Shown here one piece after another: positions 1-11,752 of a stretch of DNA of 64,000 nucleotides. The number at the start of each line of letters is the position of its first letter. The stretch's first letter is position 1. The stretch is from assembly GCF_904849725.1 (NCBI RefSeq), contig NC_058519.1, positions 651,733,387 to 651,797,386 on the forward strand, read 5' to 3'. Under the pieces are notes generated by a model. It was not told the DNA's origin. It was given only the letters and a program-made list of their open reading frames with translations, and made no database searches. The stretch is from Hordeum vulgare subsp. vulgare (taxonomy: Eukaryota; Streptophyta; Magnoliopsida; Poales; Poaceae). Position numbers and translations under genes: made by a program.

Positions 1-96
1 GTCACCCACTTGAGGGAAAATTGGTATTGTCCTACAAACCTCTGCACTTGGAGGCCCAACAACGTCTACAAGGAGAAGGTTGTGTAGTAGACATCA
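1..96 (+). mobile_element. Terminal LTR remnant of an unidentified retrotransposon
   Basis: This stretch reads like the last part of a Triticeae LTR and ends in ACATCA just before LTR sequence of element A begins. Only the edge lies in the window, so neither family nor length can be given. It is not homologous to the sequence that follows element A at 17376, so it does not mark a normal insertion site. The call rests on the CA terminus and abrupt junction only. Confidence 0.3.
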
Positions 97-1600
97 ATGA
101 CCCATAACTATAGGGGATCTATCGTAGTCCTTTAGATAAGTAAGAGTGTCGAACCCAACGAGGAGCAGAAGGAAATGACAAGTGGTTTTCAGCAAGGTAT
201 TCTCTGCAAGCACTGAAATTATCGGTAACATATAGTTGCGGGATAAGATAATTCGTAACGGGTAACAAGTAACAATAGTAACAGAGGTGTAGCAAGATGG
301 CCCAATCCCTTTTGTAGCAAGGGACAGGCCTGGACGAACTCTTATATAAGGTAAAGCGCTCGCGAGGACACATGGGAATTTATGTCAAGCTAATTTTCAT
401 CATGTTCATATGATTCGCGTTCGCTACTCTCATAGTTTGATATGTGGGTGGACCGGTGCTTGGGTGCTGTCCTTACTTGGAAAAACATCCCACTTATGAT
501 TAACCCCTCTCGCAAGCATCCGCAACTACGAAAGAAGAATGAAGACAAAGTCTAACCATAGCATTAAACTGGTGGATCCAAATCAGCCCCTTGCGAAGCA
601 ACGCATGAACTAGGGTTTAAGCTTCTGTCACTCTAGCAACCCATCATCTAATTATTACTTCCCAATGCCTTCCTCTAGGCCCAAATAATGGTGAAGTTTC
701 ATGTAATCGACGTTCACATAACACCACTAGAGGAAAGACAACATACAACGCATCAAAATATCGAACGAATACGAAATTTACATGACTACTTATAGCAAGA
801 CTTATCCCATGTCCTCAGGAACAAACGTAACTACTCACAAAGAATAATTATGTTCATGATCAGAGAGGTATTGAATAGAATTAAGTATCTGAACATATGA
901 TCTTCCACCAAGTAATCCAACTAGCATCAACTACAAGGAGTAATTAACACTACTGGCAACCTTACAAGTACCAATCGGAGTCGCGAGACGGAGATTGGGT
1001 ACAAGAGATGAACTAGTGTTTGGAGATGAGCTGGTGCTGATGAAGATGTTGATGGAGATGAGTCCCCTCCGATGAGAGGAGTGTTGGTGATGACGATTGC
1101 GACGATTTCCCCCTCCGGGAGGGAAGTTTCCCCGGCAGGACGGCCTTGCCGGAGCTCTAGATTGCTTCTGCTCAAGTTCCGCCTCTTGGCAGCGGCGTTT
1201 CTTCCCGAAAGCTCTCTCTTTATTTTTTCTGGGACGAAACCCTCCATGAGGGGTAACACGGGGCCCATGAGCCCCCCCAGGTGTGCCTAGGAGGGTGGGG
1301 CGCGCCTGGCTGGCTCGTGACCTCCTGGTGGCTCCCCTCCAGTATTTCTTCCGCCCAGTATTTTTCATATATTCCAAAATAATTCCTTGCTGATTTTCAT
1401 GGGTTTTGGAGTTGTGCAGAATAGGTATCTCAAACTTACTCCTTTTCCAGCCCAGAATTCCAGCTGCCGGCATTCTCCTTCTTCATGTAAACCTTATAAA
1501 ATAAGAGAGAAAAGGCATAAGTATTGTACCATAATGTGTAATAACAGCCCATAATGGAAAAAATATCAATATAAAAGCATGATACAAAATGGACGTATCA
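97..1600 (-). repeat. LTR of Gypsy A, 3' LTR (left in window)
   Basis: About 1.5 kb, closely similar along its length to 8732-9989 plus 17110-17375. The right end GACGTATCA abuts the polypurine tract. The first two bases expected from the other LTR are absent at the left border. The part around 1329-1335 preserves the uninterrupted site (GTGGCTCCCC) into which element B inserted in the other LTR. Confidence 0.88.
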
Positions 1601-1615
1601 ACTCCCCCAAGCTTA
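1601..1615 (-). other. Polypurine tract of Gypsy A
   Basis: On the minus strand AAGCTTGGGGGAGT lies directly against the LTR start TGATACG, as expected for the plus-strand DNA primer of reverse transcription. Confidence 0.7.
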
Positions 1616-3146
1616 GACCTCGCTTGTCCTCAAGCGGAAGCCAAGATCAATAAATATGCCCACATGTTTAGATATAGAGGTGTCGATAAAATAAAATACA
1701 GACATGCAGGAATCATGATCATATTTAGAACAACAATATCGTCATATAATCTCTTATGCTAAAGTGACAATTCCTTCACAATGTAAAGTATGGATCAAGA
1801 ACCTTATTGAGAATTAACAACCAATAGTCTTTAGTCATTGAAGCAATTGCAATTTATCATAACATCGGAAAGAGTCAAAGAAGAGCTTGTAAAACAAATC
1901 CACATACTCAATCATCTTTTAGTCTTCTACAATTGCTAAAACTCACACGGTACTCATGAGATCAAAGTTTCAGTTGGACATAGAGAAAGATAGGGGCTTA
2001 TAGTTTCGTCTCCCAACTATTTACCTCAAGGGTAATGTCAACAATAATAATTCATGATTACTTACTTAAAAGTTGATATATGAACATAGATATTTCCCTA
2101 GCACATGACGCTTGCCAAGATAATGGCAAAATAAGGAATTGGTGTCGATCACCATGACTCTTTTAAAGATAAAAAGTAAAGGTACAAGATAGTCCCTTCG
2201 CAGAGGGAAGCAGAGGTTGTCATGCGCTTTTAAGGTTTGGATGTGTGATCTCTTAGTGTGAAGGAACGTCACTTTATATTGCCTCCTGTGATAAAGAACT
2301 CTATTATGCAGTCTGTCGCTTTTATGTATTCCTCATCACAGGTTTGTACAAAGCTTATTTTCCACACACTAATAGATCATATGTATTTAGGGAGCAATTT
2401 TTATTGCCTGCACCTATGACAACTTACTTGAGGGATCTTATTCAATCCATAGGTAGGTATGGTGGACTCTCATGGCAAAACTGGGTTGAGGGTTTATGGA
2501 TGCACAAGTAGTATCTCTACTTAGTGCGGAAGTTTTGGCTGATATGAGGTGGAAGCAAGTGTCACATGCTAAGGGATCTCTAGTCATATAACATTGTTCG
2601 GAACCAAGCAAACATAATTCATTATGTTGTCTTCCTTGTGCAACATCTACTTCTTAGCATGTAATAGTTTAATGAGTGTTCACAATCATAGACGGTGTCA
2701 AAGGTGATATATTTATATGTGAACCTCTCTTTCTTTATTACTTCCTATTAGTTGCAACAATGACCAAGGTCTACGTTTGTCAACCCACAACAAGTTTCCA
2801 GCAACATTATTTTTATATGTGAAACGACCACTTCCCATAGGATCATCACATGATCTTTCATGCTTTTGTTCTATTATTATTCTTTTCTTCAGATCATGGC
2901 ATGAAGGAAAGCCCTTAACTTAAACACTCTTTATTATATAACTCATGAACTCGATTACATTGGGGGTAACACAAAGGAAAACTCAAGCCTAGATCATACT
3001 AAGAACTTTATTCTACTAGATAAAGATATTACCAAAAAGGATCGAACTAAGATAAAGGAAAAGGCAAAAGATGTGATGGTGATACGATATCGGGGCAACT
3101 CCCCCAACCTTGACACAAGCCAAGGGGAGTGCCCATACCCATGTGT
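1616..3146 (-). other. Non-coding 3' internal region of Gypsy A
   Basis: About 1.5 kb of AT-rich sequence between the small downstream ORF and the polypurine tract. I see no coding pattern, no inserted element and no notable repeat. Short ORFs here (for example 2066-2272) lack any recognisable domain and are probably chance. Confidence 0.6.
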
Positions 3147-3563
3147 TTAATTGTCTTCCTTCAGAGGTGATGGTGGTGGAGTAATCCTGTCTTTTAGTTC
3201 CAAGAGGGCCATCCATCTTCGATTTATACTTTGGAGCTCTGTGATTCGTTTCTCCAGCAAAATAACTTCACGGGTGAGATAAGTATTGCGAACACGAGTT
3301 ATTTCACATAACCTCAAGAGTTCGATCAAGGATGGGGATAGCAGGTGGAGGTAGGGTTGGAGGAAATCCTCTTCCTCAGCTTCTTCCTTGTTGAGCACAT
3401 ATTGCCCTTCATCCCACGCCGAATTCTCCTCCTTAGTTTTGCCATTGGTTTCTTCCAGCAGATCTTCCTTAGCCTCCGTGACTTCCACCCTTTTAAAATC
3501 AGCATTTAATTCTTCATAGACTTGAGGGAAATCGTTCTCCCCGACAGATTCCTGAGACGACAT
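3147..3563 (-). CDS. Small ORF downstream of integrase in Gypsy A, unknown function
   Basis: This is a 138-aa reading frame on the element's coding strand, between integrase and the 3' LTR. I chose the ATG at 3563 (protein start MSSQESVGEN) because upstream residues in the same frame look like untranslated leader. The first half is very acidic (many Glu/Asp) and the second half, from the stretch LLRLCEITRVRN, is leucine-rich and helical and could form a coiled coil. It ends PPPSPLKEDN. I recognise no enzyme motif. It is open although the neighbouring gag-pol is full of stops, but at this length that may be chance. An additional ORF after pol is known in some plant Gypsy lineages; a role is not assigned. 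The 285 bp between this ORF and integrase (3564-3848) holds nothing recognisable. Confidence 0.5.
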   Translation of the reverse strand: MSSQESVGENDFPQVYEELNADFKRVEVTEAKEDLLEETNGKTKEENSAWDEGQYVLNKEEAEEEDFLQPYLHLLSPSLIELLRLCEITRVRNTYLTREVILLEKRITELQSINRRWMALLELKDRITPPPSPLKEDN

Positions 3564-3848
3564 CCTTGCCCTAAATCCGCTGCTGAAACAGGCTCGAAAC
3601 AGAAACAGAGGATATTTGCGTGATACGAGGGTCGGACCTTTCGGGAGATTATATATTGAATTTTTACCGACCATACAGAGTATTCCACAAGAAAACGGAG
3701 TCCGGGAGACACACGAGGTGCTCACGAGCCCCCCAGGCACGCCCAGGGGGGTAGGGCGCGCCTGGCAGGCTTGTCACCTCCTCGTCCGCTTTCCAGACTA
3801 CTTTAAATTTTTCTATTTTTCTAAATATTCCAAAACGGAGAAAAATTG

Positions 3849-5144
3849 TTATTGGAAAAGTTTTAGAGTCAGTTTACTTACCATATCACATACCTCTTCG
3901 TTTTTGGAGTCTGAAAGAAGCTGGTATATATCCCTTATGTACTCCTCCGGAGTTATGGTATTAATAATATTGCTTTCAACATTTATGGGAGTACCTGAGA
4001 TATAATGCTTGATTCTTTGCCCATTTACAACTCTCAGAAAATTACCTCCCGCGTTGTTGATTTTTATGGCACCGGAACGATATACTTCCTCAACAATGTA
4101 AGGTCCTTCCCATTTAGAGAGAAGTTTGCCAGCAAAAAATCTCAAACGAGAATTGTATAGCAAGACACAATCACCTACATTGAACTCACGTTTTTGTATC
4201 CTTTTATCATGCCACCTCTTAACTTTTTCTTTAAACAACTTGGCATTTTCATATGCCTGAGTTCGCCATTCATCAAGTGAGCTAATATCAAATAACTTGT
4301 TCTCACCAGCAAGTTTGAAATCAAAGTTGAGCTCTTTGATTGCCCAATAAGCCTTATGCTCTAGCTCAAGAGGTAAATGACATGCTTTACCGTAAACCAT
4401 TTTATACGGAGACATGCCCATGGGATTCTTATAAGCAGTTCTATAAGCCCACAGTGCATCATCAAGTTTCTTAGACCAATTCTTTCTAGACCTATTAATA
4501 GTCTTTTGCGAAATTAATTTAATTTCTCTATTACTTAACTCTACTTGACCACTAGACTGAGGATGATAAGGAGATGCAATTATATGGTTGACATCATACT
4601 TAGCAAGCATTTTACGGAAAGCACCATGAATAAAATGTGAACCACCATCAGTCATTAAATATCTAGGGACTCCAAATCTAGGAAAAATAACTTCTTTAAA
4701 TATCTTAATAGAGGTGTTATGATAACCACTACTAGTTGGAATAACTTCTACCCACTTAGTAACGTAATCAACAACAACTAGAATATGAGTATACCCGTTG
4801 GACTTTGGAAAAGGTCCCATAAAATCAAAACCACAAACATCAAATGGTTCAATAACAAGTGAATAATTCATAGGCATTTCCTAACGTTTACTGATATTAC
4901 CTATTCTTTTACATTCATCACAAGACAAGACAAACTTACGAGCATCCTTGAAGAGAGTAGGCCAATAAAAACCGGATTGCAATACCTTGTGTGTAGTTCT
5001 ATCTCCTGCATGGTGTCCTCCGTAAGCCTCGGAGTGACACTTCTGTAGGATCTGTCCCTGTTCATGCTCAGGTACACAACGTCTAATAACACCATCTACT
5101 CCTTCTTTATAAAGGTGAGGATCATCCCAAAAGTAATGTCTCAA
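3849..5144 (-). pseudogene. Gypsy A integrase (broken)
   Basis: C-terminal part of the polyprotein. The N-terminal HHCC zinc-binding motif is visible (CHSEAYGGHHAG followed by CDECKR). After one in-frame TAG at 4879-4881 the catalytic core follows, with DDE residues in [15 protein letters not shown] and VELSNREIK, then a C-terminal domain with VGDCVLLYN and [11 protein letters not shown]. The core should join new DNA copies to the chromosome. A second in-frame TAA (5145-5147) separates it from RNase H. Both stops sit in otherwise conserved sequence, so the product cannot be made from one frame. Two frames of about 87 and 342 aa remain. Confidence 0.9.
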
Positions 5145-5147
5145 ATC

Positions 5148-5902
5148 TTAAAAGAACTTTTTCTTTTGTTGGTATCTGAAACTAGGTGGTATGTATTTAG
5201 CAACAATATAATTAGCATAATCAGCATACCATGGTGTACTGATTGAAGCATTGATGACATTCAATTGTTCATCAGGAAAGCTATCATCAATAGGTTGTGG
5301 GTCATCAAGACCATTCTCTAACCTAGACAAGTTATCTGCTACAGGGTTCTCAGCACCCTTCCTATCAACAATATGCAAATCAAATTCTTGTAGCAAGAGA
5401 ACCCATCTAATAAGTCTAGGTTTAGCATCTTTCTTTTTCATGAGATATTTAATAGCAACATGATCAGTGTGAATAGTAACTTTGGAATCAACAATATAAG
5501 ACCTGAACTTATCACATGCAAACACAACTGCTAAAAATTCTTTTTCAGTAGTAGCATAGTTTCTTTGGGCACTGTCTAGAGTTTTACTAGCATAATGAAT
5601 AGCATTTAATTTCTTATCAACTCTTTGTCCTAGAACAGCACCAATAGCATAATCACTAGCATCACACATAATTTCAAAAGGTAGGTTCCAATCAGGTGGT
5701 TGAACAATAGGTGCAGTTATCAAGGCCTTCTTAAGTATTTCAAATGCTTCTTCACAATCATCATAAAAAACAATGGAATATCTTTTTGCAAGAGATTGGT
5801 GAGAGTCCTAGAAATCTTAGAGAAGTCTTTAATAAACCTTCTATAGAAACCAGCATGACCAAGGAAACTTCTTATACCTTTAATGTCTGTAGTGCATGGC
5901 AT
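5148..5902 (-). pseudogene. Gypsy A reverse transcriptase C-terminus and RNase H (frameshifted)
   Basis: The frame at 5902-5720 carries the RT thumb/connection motif RSFLGHAGFYRRFIKDF. A frameshift around 5775 moves the reading into the frame at 5723-5148, which begins [16 protein letters not shown] and encodes the Gypsy RNase [26 protein letters not shown] and HTDH hold the acidic catalytic residues. Another frameshift near 5900 separates this from the upstream RT. The linker [12 protein letters not shown] leads to integrase. The domain order is normal; the two frameshifts and the terminal stop show loss of function. Confidence 0.88.
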
Positions 5903-7443
5903 TTTCTCGATCCATTAACTTTAGCCTTATCGACTTCAATACCTCTTTCAGAAATTTCATGTCCCAAGACAATGCCTTCATTAACCATAAAGTGGCACTT
6001 CTCCCAATTCAATACAAGGTTAGTATCTATACATCTCTGCAAAACTCGATCAAGGTTGCTCAAGCAATCATCAAAAGAAGATCTGTAAACGGAGAAATCA
6101 TCCATGAAAGCCTCAACAATCTTTTCACAAAAGTCAGAGAATATAGCCATCATACATCTTTGAAAGGTAGCAGGGGCATTACATAAACCAAAAGGCATAC
6201 GTCTATAAGCAAAGGTACCGAAAGGGCAAGTAAAAGTGGTTTTCTCCTGATCAGATTGTAGAACAGGTATTTGGGAGAAACCAGAATAACCATCTAGAAA
6301 GCAAAAGTGTGGATGTTTAGAAAATCTTTATAGTATTTGATCAATAAAAGGTAAAGGGTAATGATCTTTCTTAGTAGCTTTATTTAATTTCCTAAAATCA
6401 ATTACCATCCTATAGCCAGTAACAATTCTTTGTGGGATCAATTCATCTTTATCATTAGGGACAACGGTAATACCTCCCTTCTTAGGGACACAATGCACCG
6501 GACTTACCCAATCACTATGAGCAAGAGGATAAAAAATACCTGCTTCCAGGAGCTTTAGTATTTCTTTTCTTACCACCTCTTTCATCTTAGGATTTAATCT
6601 TCGTTGGTGACCGACAACTAGTTTGGAATCAGGATCAGTTTTAATTTTATGCTGGCATAGAGTTGGACTAATGCCCTTAAGATCATCAAGAGTATATCCA
6701 ATAGCAGCACGGTGCTTCCTCAGAGTTTTCAATAATTTCTTTTCTTCATGCTCTGAAAGGTTAGCACTAATAATAACAAGATATATCTCTTTTCCATCAA
6801 GATAAGCATAATGAAGAGTATCAAGTAATTGTTTAAGCTCAAACACAGGATCACCCTTTGGTGGAGGTGGATCTCCAAGTAATTCAACAGGCAAATTATT
6901 CTTAAGGATAGGACGTTGTTCAAAGATAACACTATCTATCTCATTCCTTTCATACATATGCATATCATTTTCATGTTCAAGCAAGTATTGCTCTAAAGGA
7001 TCAGTAGGAGGCACAGCAATAGAAGCAAGAGGTATAATTTCATCCTTACTAGACAATTCTTTTTCATGAGGTTGTCTACCAAACTTAGAAAAATTAAATT
7101 CATGTGACACACCTCTAAAGCCAACGGTAACAATTTGTTTCTCACAATCAATTTGAGCATTAACAGTATTGAGGAAAGGTCTACCAAATATGATGGGACA
7201 AAAGCTATCTTGTGTGGTAGCAAGAACGAGAAAATCAGTAGGATACTTAGTTTTACCACACAAGACTTCAACATCTCTAACAATTCCCACAGGGCAGATA
7301 GTATCTCTATTAGCAAGTTTAATAGTAACATCAATAAATTCCATCTCGACAGGTGCAATCTCATCTTTAATTTCATTATATAAAGATTGAGGTATTGCAC
7401 TAACACTAGCACCCATGTCACATAAACCATGACAACAATGATC
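5903..7443 (-). pseudogene. Gypsy A protease and reverse transcriptase (broken)
   Basis: The retropepsin motif CDMGASVSAIP is followed by FGRPFLNTVNAQIDC (flap and second conserved region). RT begins near HSDWVSPVHCVPKKGG and YRMVIDFRKLNKATKKDHY. A TAA at 6328-6330 (after PLPFIDQIL) interrupts the fingers/palm; past it the frame resumes with FLDGYSGF, MPFGLCNAPATFQRCM and the active-site box FMDDFSVY. The frame is lost near 5900. The protease would cut the Gag-Pol polyprotein and RT copies the RNA into DNA; this copy can do neither intact. Confidence 0.9.
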
Positions 7444-8625
7444 TCATATCTTAACAAAAAGAATAGGCATGCCAACAACAGGTTTATGTTTGTCTCTAGC
7501 ATGAGGTTTAGCAATTCTAGCAGCAGCTTCATAAAATTGAATAACATGCCCATCAACATTATCGGCCAAGAGATCTTTAATAATAGCAATACTAGGTTCA
7601 ACTTTAATTTGCTCAAGGGGTGTAGGTGTTCTAATGTAGCCCTTACGTATCATAGTTGAAGCTTTAGCTTGATCCTTTATTCTAACAGGAAAAGGTGGTT
7701 TCTCAATGTAAGCACTAGGAACAATAGAATCATTATAAGCAATAAATTTATTTTCAACTGGATTGGGTTTTACTACACTAGCTTCTATGGGAGGATGATA
7801 TTTAAACCACTTCTCCTTAGGGAGATTAATATGAGCAGCAAATGATTCACATAAGGAAGCCACTATCTCAGAGTCAAGTCCATGTTTAGCGCTAAAATCA
7901 TGAAAAGTATTTGTTTCAACGAAGGATTTAACGCAATCGAACTTAAGATTCATACCTGACTCCTTACCTTCATCTAACTCCCAATCTTCAGAGTTGCGTT
8001 TAATTCTTTCCAATAAATCCCATTTGAAATCAATATCTCTCTTCATAAAAGAACCGGTACAAGAAGTGTCAAGCATGGTGCGATTGTCATGAGAAAGCCG
8101 AGCATAAAAGTTCATAATAATAATTTCTCTAGGGAGCTCATGGTTGGGGCATGAATATAACATTGACTTAAGCCTCCCCCAAGCTTGAGCGATACTTTCT
8201 CTATCACGAGCACAAAAATTATAGATATAATTCCGATCACGATGTACCAAATGCATAGGATAAAACTTTTGATGAAATTCCAATTTCAGTCGGTTATAGT
8301 TCCATGATCCAGTATCATCACATAGCCTATACCATGTCAATGCTTTATCCCTAAAAGATAAGGGAGAGACCTTCTTCTTGACGTCATCCTTGGGCAAACC
8401 TGAAAGCTTAAATAAACCACAAACTTCATCTACATAGATTAGATGCAAGTCGGGATGTGATGTTCCATCTCTTGTAAAAGGATTAGCCAACAGTTTCTCT
8501 AGCATACGCAAAGGAATTTCATAATAAATATTTTCAGTAGGTGCAGTAGGTTGAGGAGCAACTCTTTATGCTTCCGGTTGAGGTGAAGATACCCCGAACA
8601 AGCCCCTCAAAGGATTAGTTTCCAT
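7444..8625 (-). pseudogene. Gypsy A gag (broken)
   Basis: Capsid-like Gag. The likely start is the ATG at 8623-8625 (METNPLRGLF), which keeps the frame of the long downstream part. Codon 20 is TAA (8566-8568). The core region FRDKALTWYRLC and WGRLKSMLYSCPNHELP is the plant retrotransposon Gag pattern. The frame ends with TGA at 7444-7446, but the next codons continue without a shift into the protease motif CDMGAS, so Gag and Pol were one frame and the TGA is a mutation, compatible with CGA to TGA. No zinc knuckle is visible in this part. Confidence 0.88.
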
Positions 8626-8702
8626 AGTGACAAGTGACAATAAATTTCAGCACACTATATAAATGTTTCCTTACCAAATTCCACTCACCAAAGGCGCTTC
8701 AC

Positions 8703-8720
8703 TCCCTAGCAACAGCGTGA
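8703..8720 (-). other. Primer-binding site of Gypsy A (degenerate, tRNA-Asp type)
   Basis: On the minus strand, 11 nt after the 5' LTR, TCACGCTGTTGCTAGGGA aligns with the complement of a plant tRNA-Asp 3' end (TGGCGCCGTTGCCGGGGA, from memory). Four of the five differences are transitions, the usual decay of methylated cytosines in old elements. Confidence 0.55.
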
Positions 8721-8731
8721 GAAAAGAGTCT

Positions 8732-9989
8732 TGATGACCCACAAGTATAGGGGATCTATTGTAGTCCTTTCGATAAGTAAGAGTGTCGAACCCAGCGAGG
8801 AGCAGAAGGAAATGACAAGTGGTTTTCAACAAGGTATTCTTTTCAAGCACTGAAATTATCGGTAACAGATAGTTGCGGGATAAGATAATTCATAACGGGT
8901 AACAAGTAACAATAGTAACAAAGGTGTAGAAAGATGGCCCAATCCCTTTTTTAGCAAGGGACAAGCCTGGACGAACTATTATATAAGGTAAAGCGCTCCC
9001 GAGGACACATGGGAATTTCTGTCAAGCTGGTTTTCATCATGTCCATATGATTCGCGTTCGCTACTCTGATAGTTTGATATGTGGGTGGACCGGTGCTTGG
9101 GTGCTGTCCTTACTTGGACAAACATCCGACTTATGATTAACCCCTCTCGCAAGCATCCGCAACTATGAAAGAAGAATGAAGACAAAGTCTAACCATAGCA
9201 TTAAACTGGTGGATCCAAATCAGCCCCTTGCGAAGCAACGCATAAACTAGGGTTTAAGCTTTTGTCACTCTAGCAACCCATCATCTACTTATTACTTCCC
9301 AATGCCTTCCTCTAGGCCCAAATAATGGTGAAGTGTCATGTAGTCGACGTTCACATAAGACCACTAGAGGAAAGACAACATACAACAGATCAAAATATCG
9401 AACAAATACCAAATTCACATGACTACTTATAGCAAGACTTATCCCATGTCCTCAGGAACAAACGTAACTACTCACCAAGCATAATTATGTTCATGATCAG
9501 AGAGCTATTGAATAGCATTAAGGATCTGAACATATGATCTTCCACCATGTAATCCAACTAGCATCAACTACAAGGAGTAATTAACACTACTGGCAACCTT
9601 ACAAGTACCAATCGGAGTTCGGAGACTGAGATTGGGTACAAGAGATGAACTAGGGTTTGGAGATGAGATGGTGCTGATGAAGATGTTAATGGAGATGAGT
9701 CCCTGCGATGAGAGGAGTGTTGGTGATGATGATGGCGACGATTTCCCCCTCCGGGAGGGAAGTTTACCCGGCAGGACGGCCCTGCCGGAGCTCTAGATTG
9801 GTTCTGCTCAAGTTACGCCTTGTGGCGGCGGCATTTCTTCCCGAAAGCTCTCTCTTTATTTTTTTCTGGGACGCAACCCTCCATATAGTAGAAGATGGGA
9901 GCCGGAGGGGTAACAGGGGGCCCACGAGCCCCCCAGGCGCGCCCAGGGGGTGGGGCGCACCTGGCAGGCTCGTGACCTCCTAGTGGCTG
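8732..9989 (-). repeat. LTR of Gypsy A, 5' LTR, first part
   Basis: Begins on the plus strand TGATGACCC and matches 97-1330 closely. It is cut at 9989 by insertion of element B and resumes at 17110. The five bases 9985-9989 (GGCTG) are the left copy of element B's target-site duplication. Confidence 0.88.
8979..8987 (-). promoter_or_regulatory. Putative TATA box in Gypsy A 5' LTR
   Basis: CTTATATAA on the minus strand, about 250 bp before the LTR/primer-site border and oriented towards gag. The other LTR has the same motif at 342-350. The position suits an LTR core promoter; activity is not inferable. Confidence 0.4.
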
Positions 9990-11536
9990 TGATACGTCTC
10001 CAACGTATCTATAATTTTACCCTTTTATATCTTTTATATCTTTTTTGGCACTAACTTTGTCAAACTTTGGGTATTTTGTATGCCTTTTATGTCTTTTTTG
10101 GGACTAACTTATTAACTCAGCGCCAAGTGCTAGTTCCTGTTTTTTCCGTGTTTTTGACCCTTTTGAGAGGAGGATTTTAAACGGTGTCCAAACGGAATAA
10201 AACTCCCGAAAAGATTTTTTCCGAAACAAAAGATACGCACGGGACTTGAGAACAAAGGCACAGGCCACCAGGGGACCCCACAAGCCCCCTAGGCGCGGCC
10301 AGGGGGGCGCTCCTAGCAGGCTTGTGGCCCCCCTGTGGCTCGTCTGCCCTACCTCTTTCGCATATAAATTCTGGAAAAAGTCCAGAACTGTGCGAGAGAT
10401 CCACGAAAATACTTTTCCGCCGCCGCAACCTTTTGTCTCCGCAAGATCCCATCTGGGGCACGTTCTGGTGCCCTGTCGGAGGGGGATTCGGATATGGAGG
10501 ACTTCTTCATCAACACCATGACCTCTCCGATGATGCATGAGTAGTTCACCATACACCTACGGGTCCATAGCTAGTAGCTAGATGGCTTCTTCTCTCTCTT
10601 GGATCTTCAATACAAAGTTCTCCATGATCTTCATGGAGATCTATCCGATGTAATCTTCTTTTGCGGTGTGTTTGTCGAGAGCTAATGAATTGTGGATTTA
10701 TGATCAGATTATCTATGAATCTTATTTGAGTTTCTTCTGATCTCTTATATGCATGATTTCATATCCTTGTAATTCTCTTCGAGTTGTGGGTTTTGTTTGG
10801 CCAACTTGATCTATGATTCTTGCAATGGGAGAAGTGCTTGGTTTTGGGTTCATACCGTGCGGTGACCTCACCCAGTGACAGAAGGGGTAGCGAGGCACGC
10901 ATCATGTTGTTGCCATCAAGGGTATAAAGATGGGGTTTACATCATTGGTTTGAGTTTATCCCTCTACATCATGTCATCTTTCTTAAGGCGTTACTCTGTC
11001 CGTCATGAACTCAATACACTAGATGCATGCTGGATAGCGGTCAATGTGTGGAGTAATAGTAGTAGATGCAGAAAGTATCGGTCTACTTGTCTCGGACGTG
11101 AGGCCTATATGTATGAACATTGCCTTAGATATCGTCATGACTTTGCGCGGTTCTATCAATTGCTCAATAGTAATTTGTTCACCCATCGTAATATCTGCTA
11201 TTTTGAGAGAAGCCTCTAGTGAACACTACGGCCCCGGGTCTACTTCACACCATATTTTCAGCCTTACACTTTTATTTTGTTGTACTTTCTGCCTTCAGAT
11301 CTCACTTTGCAATCAATCTTGATGGGATTGACAACCCCTTTATAGCGCTGGGTGCAAGCCCGTTTGTGTTTGCACAGGTACTCTGGACACTTGGCCTTAT
11401 TCTCCTACTGGATTGATACCTTGGTTCTCAAACTGAGGGAAATACTTATTGCTCCTATGCTGCATCACCCTTTCCTCTTCAAGGGAAAAACCAACGCAAG
11501 CTCAAGAGGCTGCCGGGGATTCCTGGCGCTGTAGCA
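9990..11536 (+). repeat. 5' LTR of element B
   Basis: About 1.55 kb, TG...CA ends, same sequence order as 15571-17104 with scattered substitutions and small indels, the largest soon after the start. It contains a TATA-like motif ATATAAA at 10362-10368 in plant core-promoter context. Confidence 0.9.
10362..10368 (+). promoter_or_regulatory. Putative TATA box in 5' LTR of B
   Basis: ATATAAA in plus orientation inside the LTR; the partner LTR has CTATAAA at about 15930. It would place transcription start near 10395-10400, leaving a long R-U5 before the primer site. Confidence 0.4.
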
Positions 11537-11546
11537 GAAGGATTTC

Positions 11547-11564
11547 TGGTACCGTTGTCGGGGA
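11547..11564 (+). other. Primer-binding site of element B (tRNA-Asp type)
   Basis: TGGTACCGTTGTCGGGGA begins 10 nt after the LTR and differs by three transitions from the complement of a plant tRNA-Asp 3' end (TGGCGCCGTTGCCGGGGA, from memory). Confidence 0.65.
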
Positions 11565-11752
11565 GGATCAAGTTCTAAGTGAAGCTCATCCAAGTAAGTG
11601 TCGCAAACTCATCTCTTGCATTTACTTTTTTTGCCTCTCGTTTTCCTCTCCCCCACTTCTGAAAAACAAAAAATTACAAAAATATTTTCCTTTTTCGTTC
11701 ACCGATTTCTCTCGCTTGCTTTCTGTTCGCTTGTCTGCCTGCTAAGACTTGT

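Noticed and set aside
9708..9983. Short ORF (also 1072-1290 and 927-1473)
   Set aside because: Same LTR of Gypsy A in two copies; the sequence is non-coding LTR.
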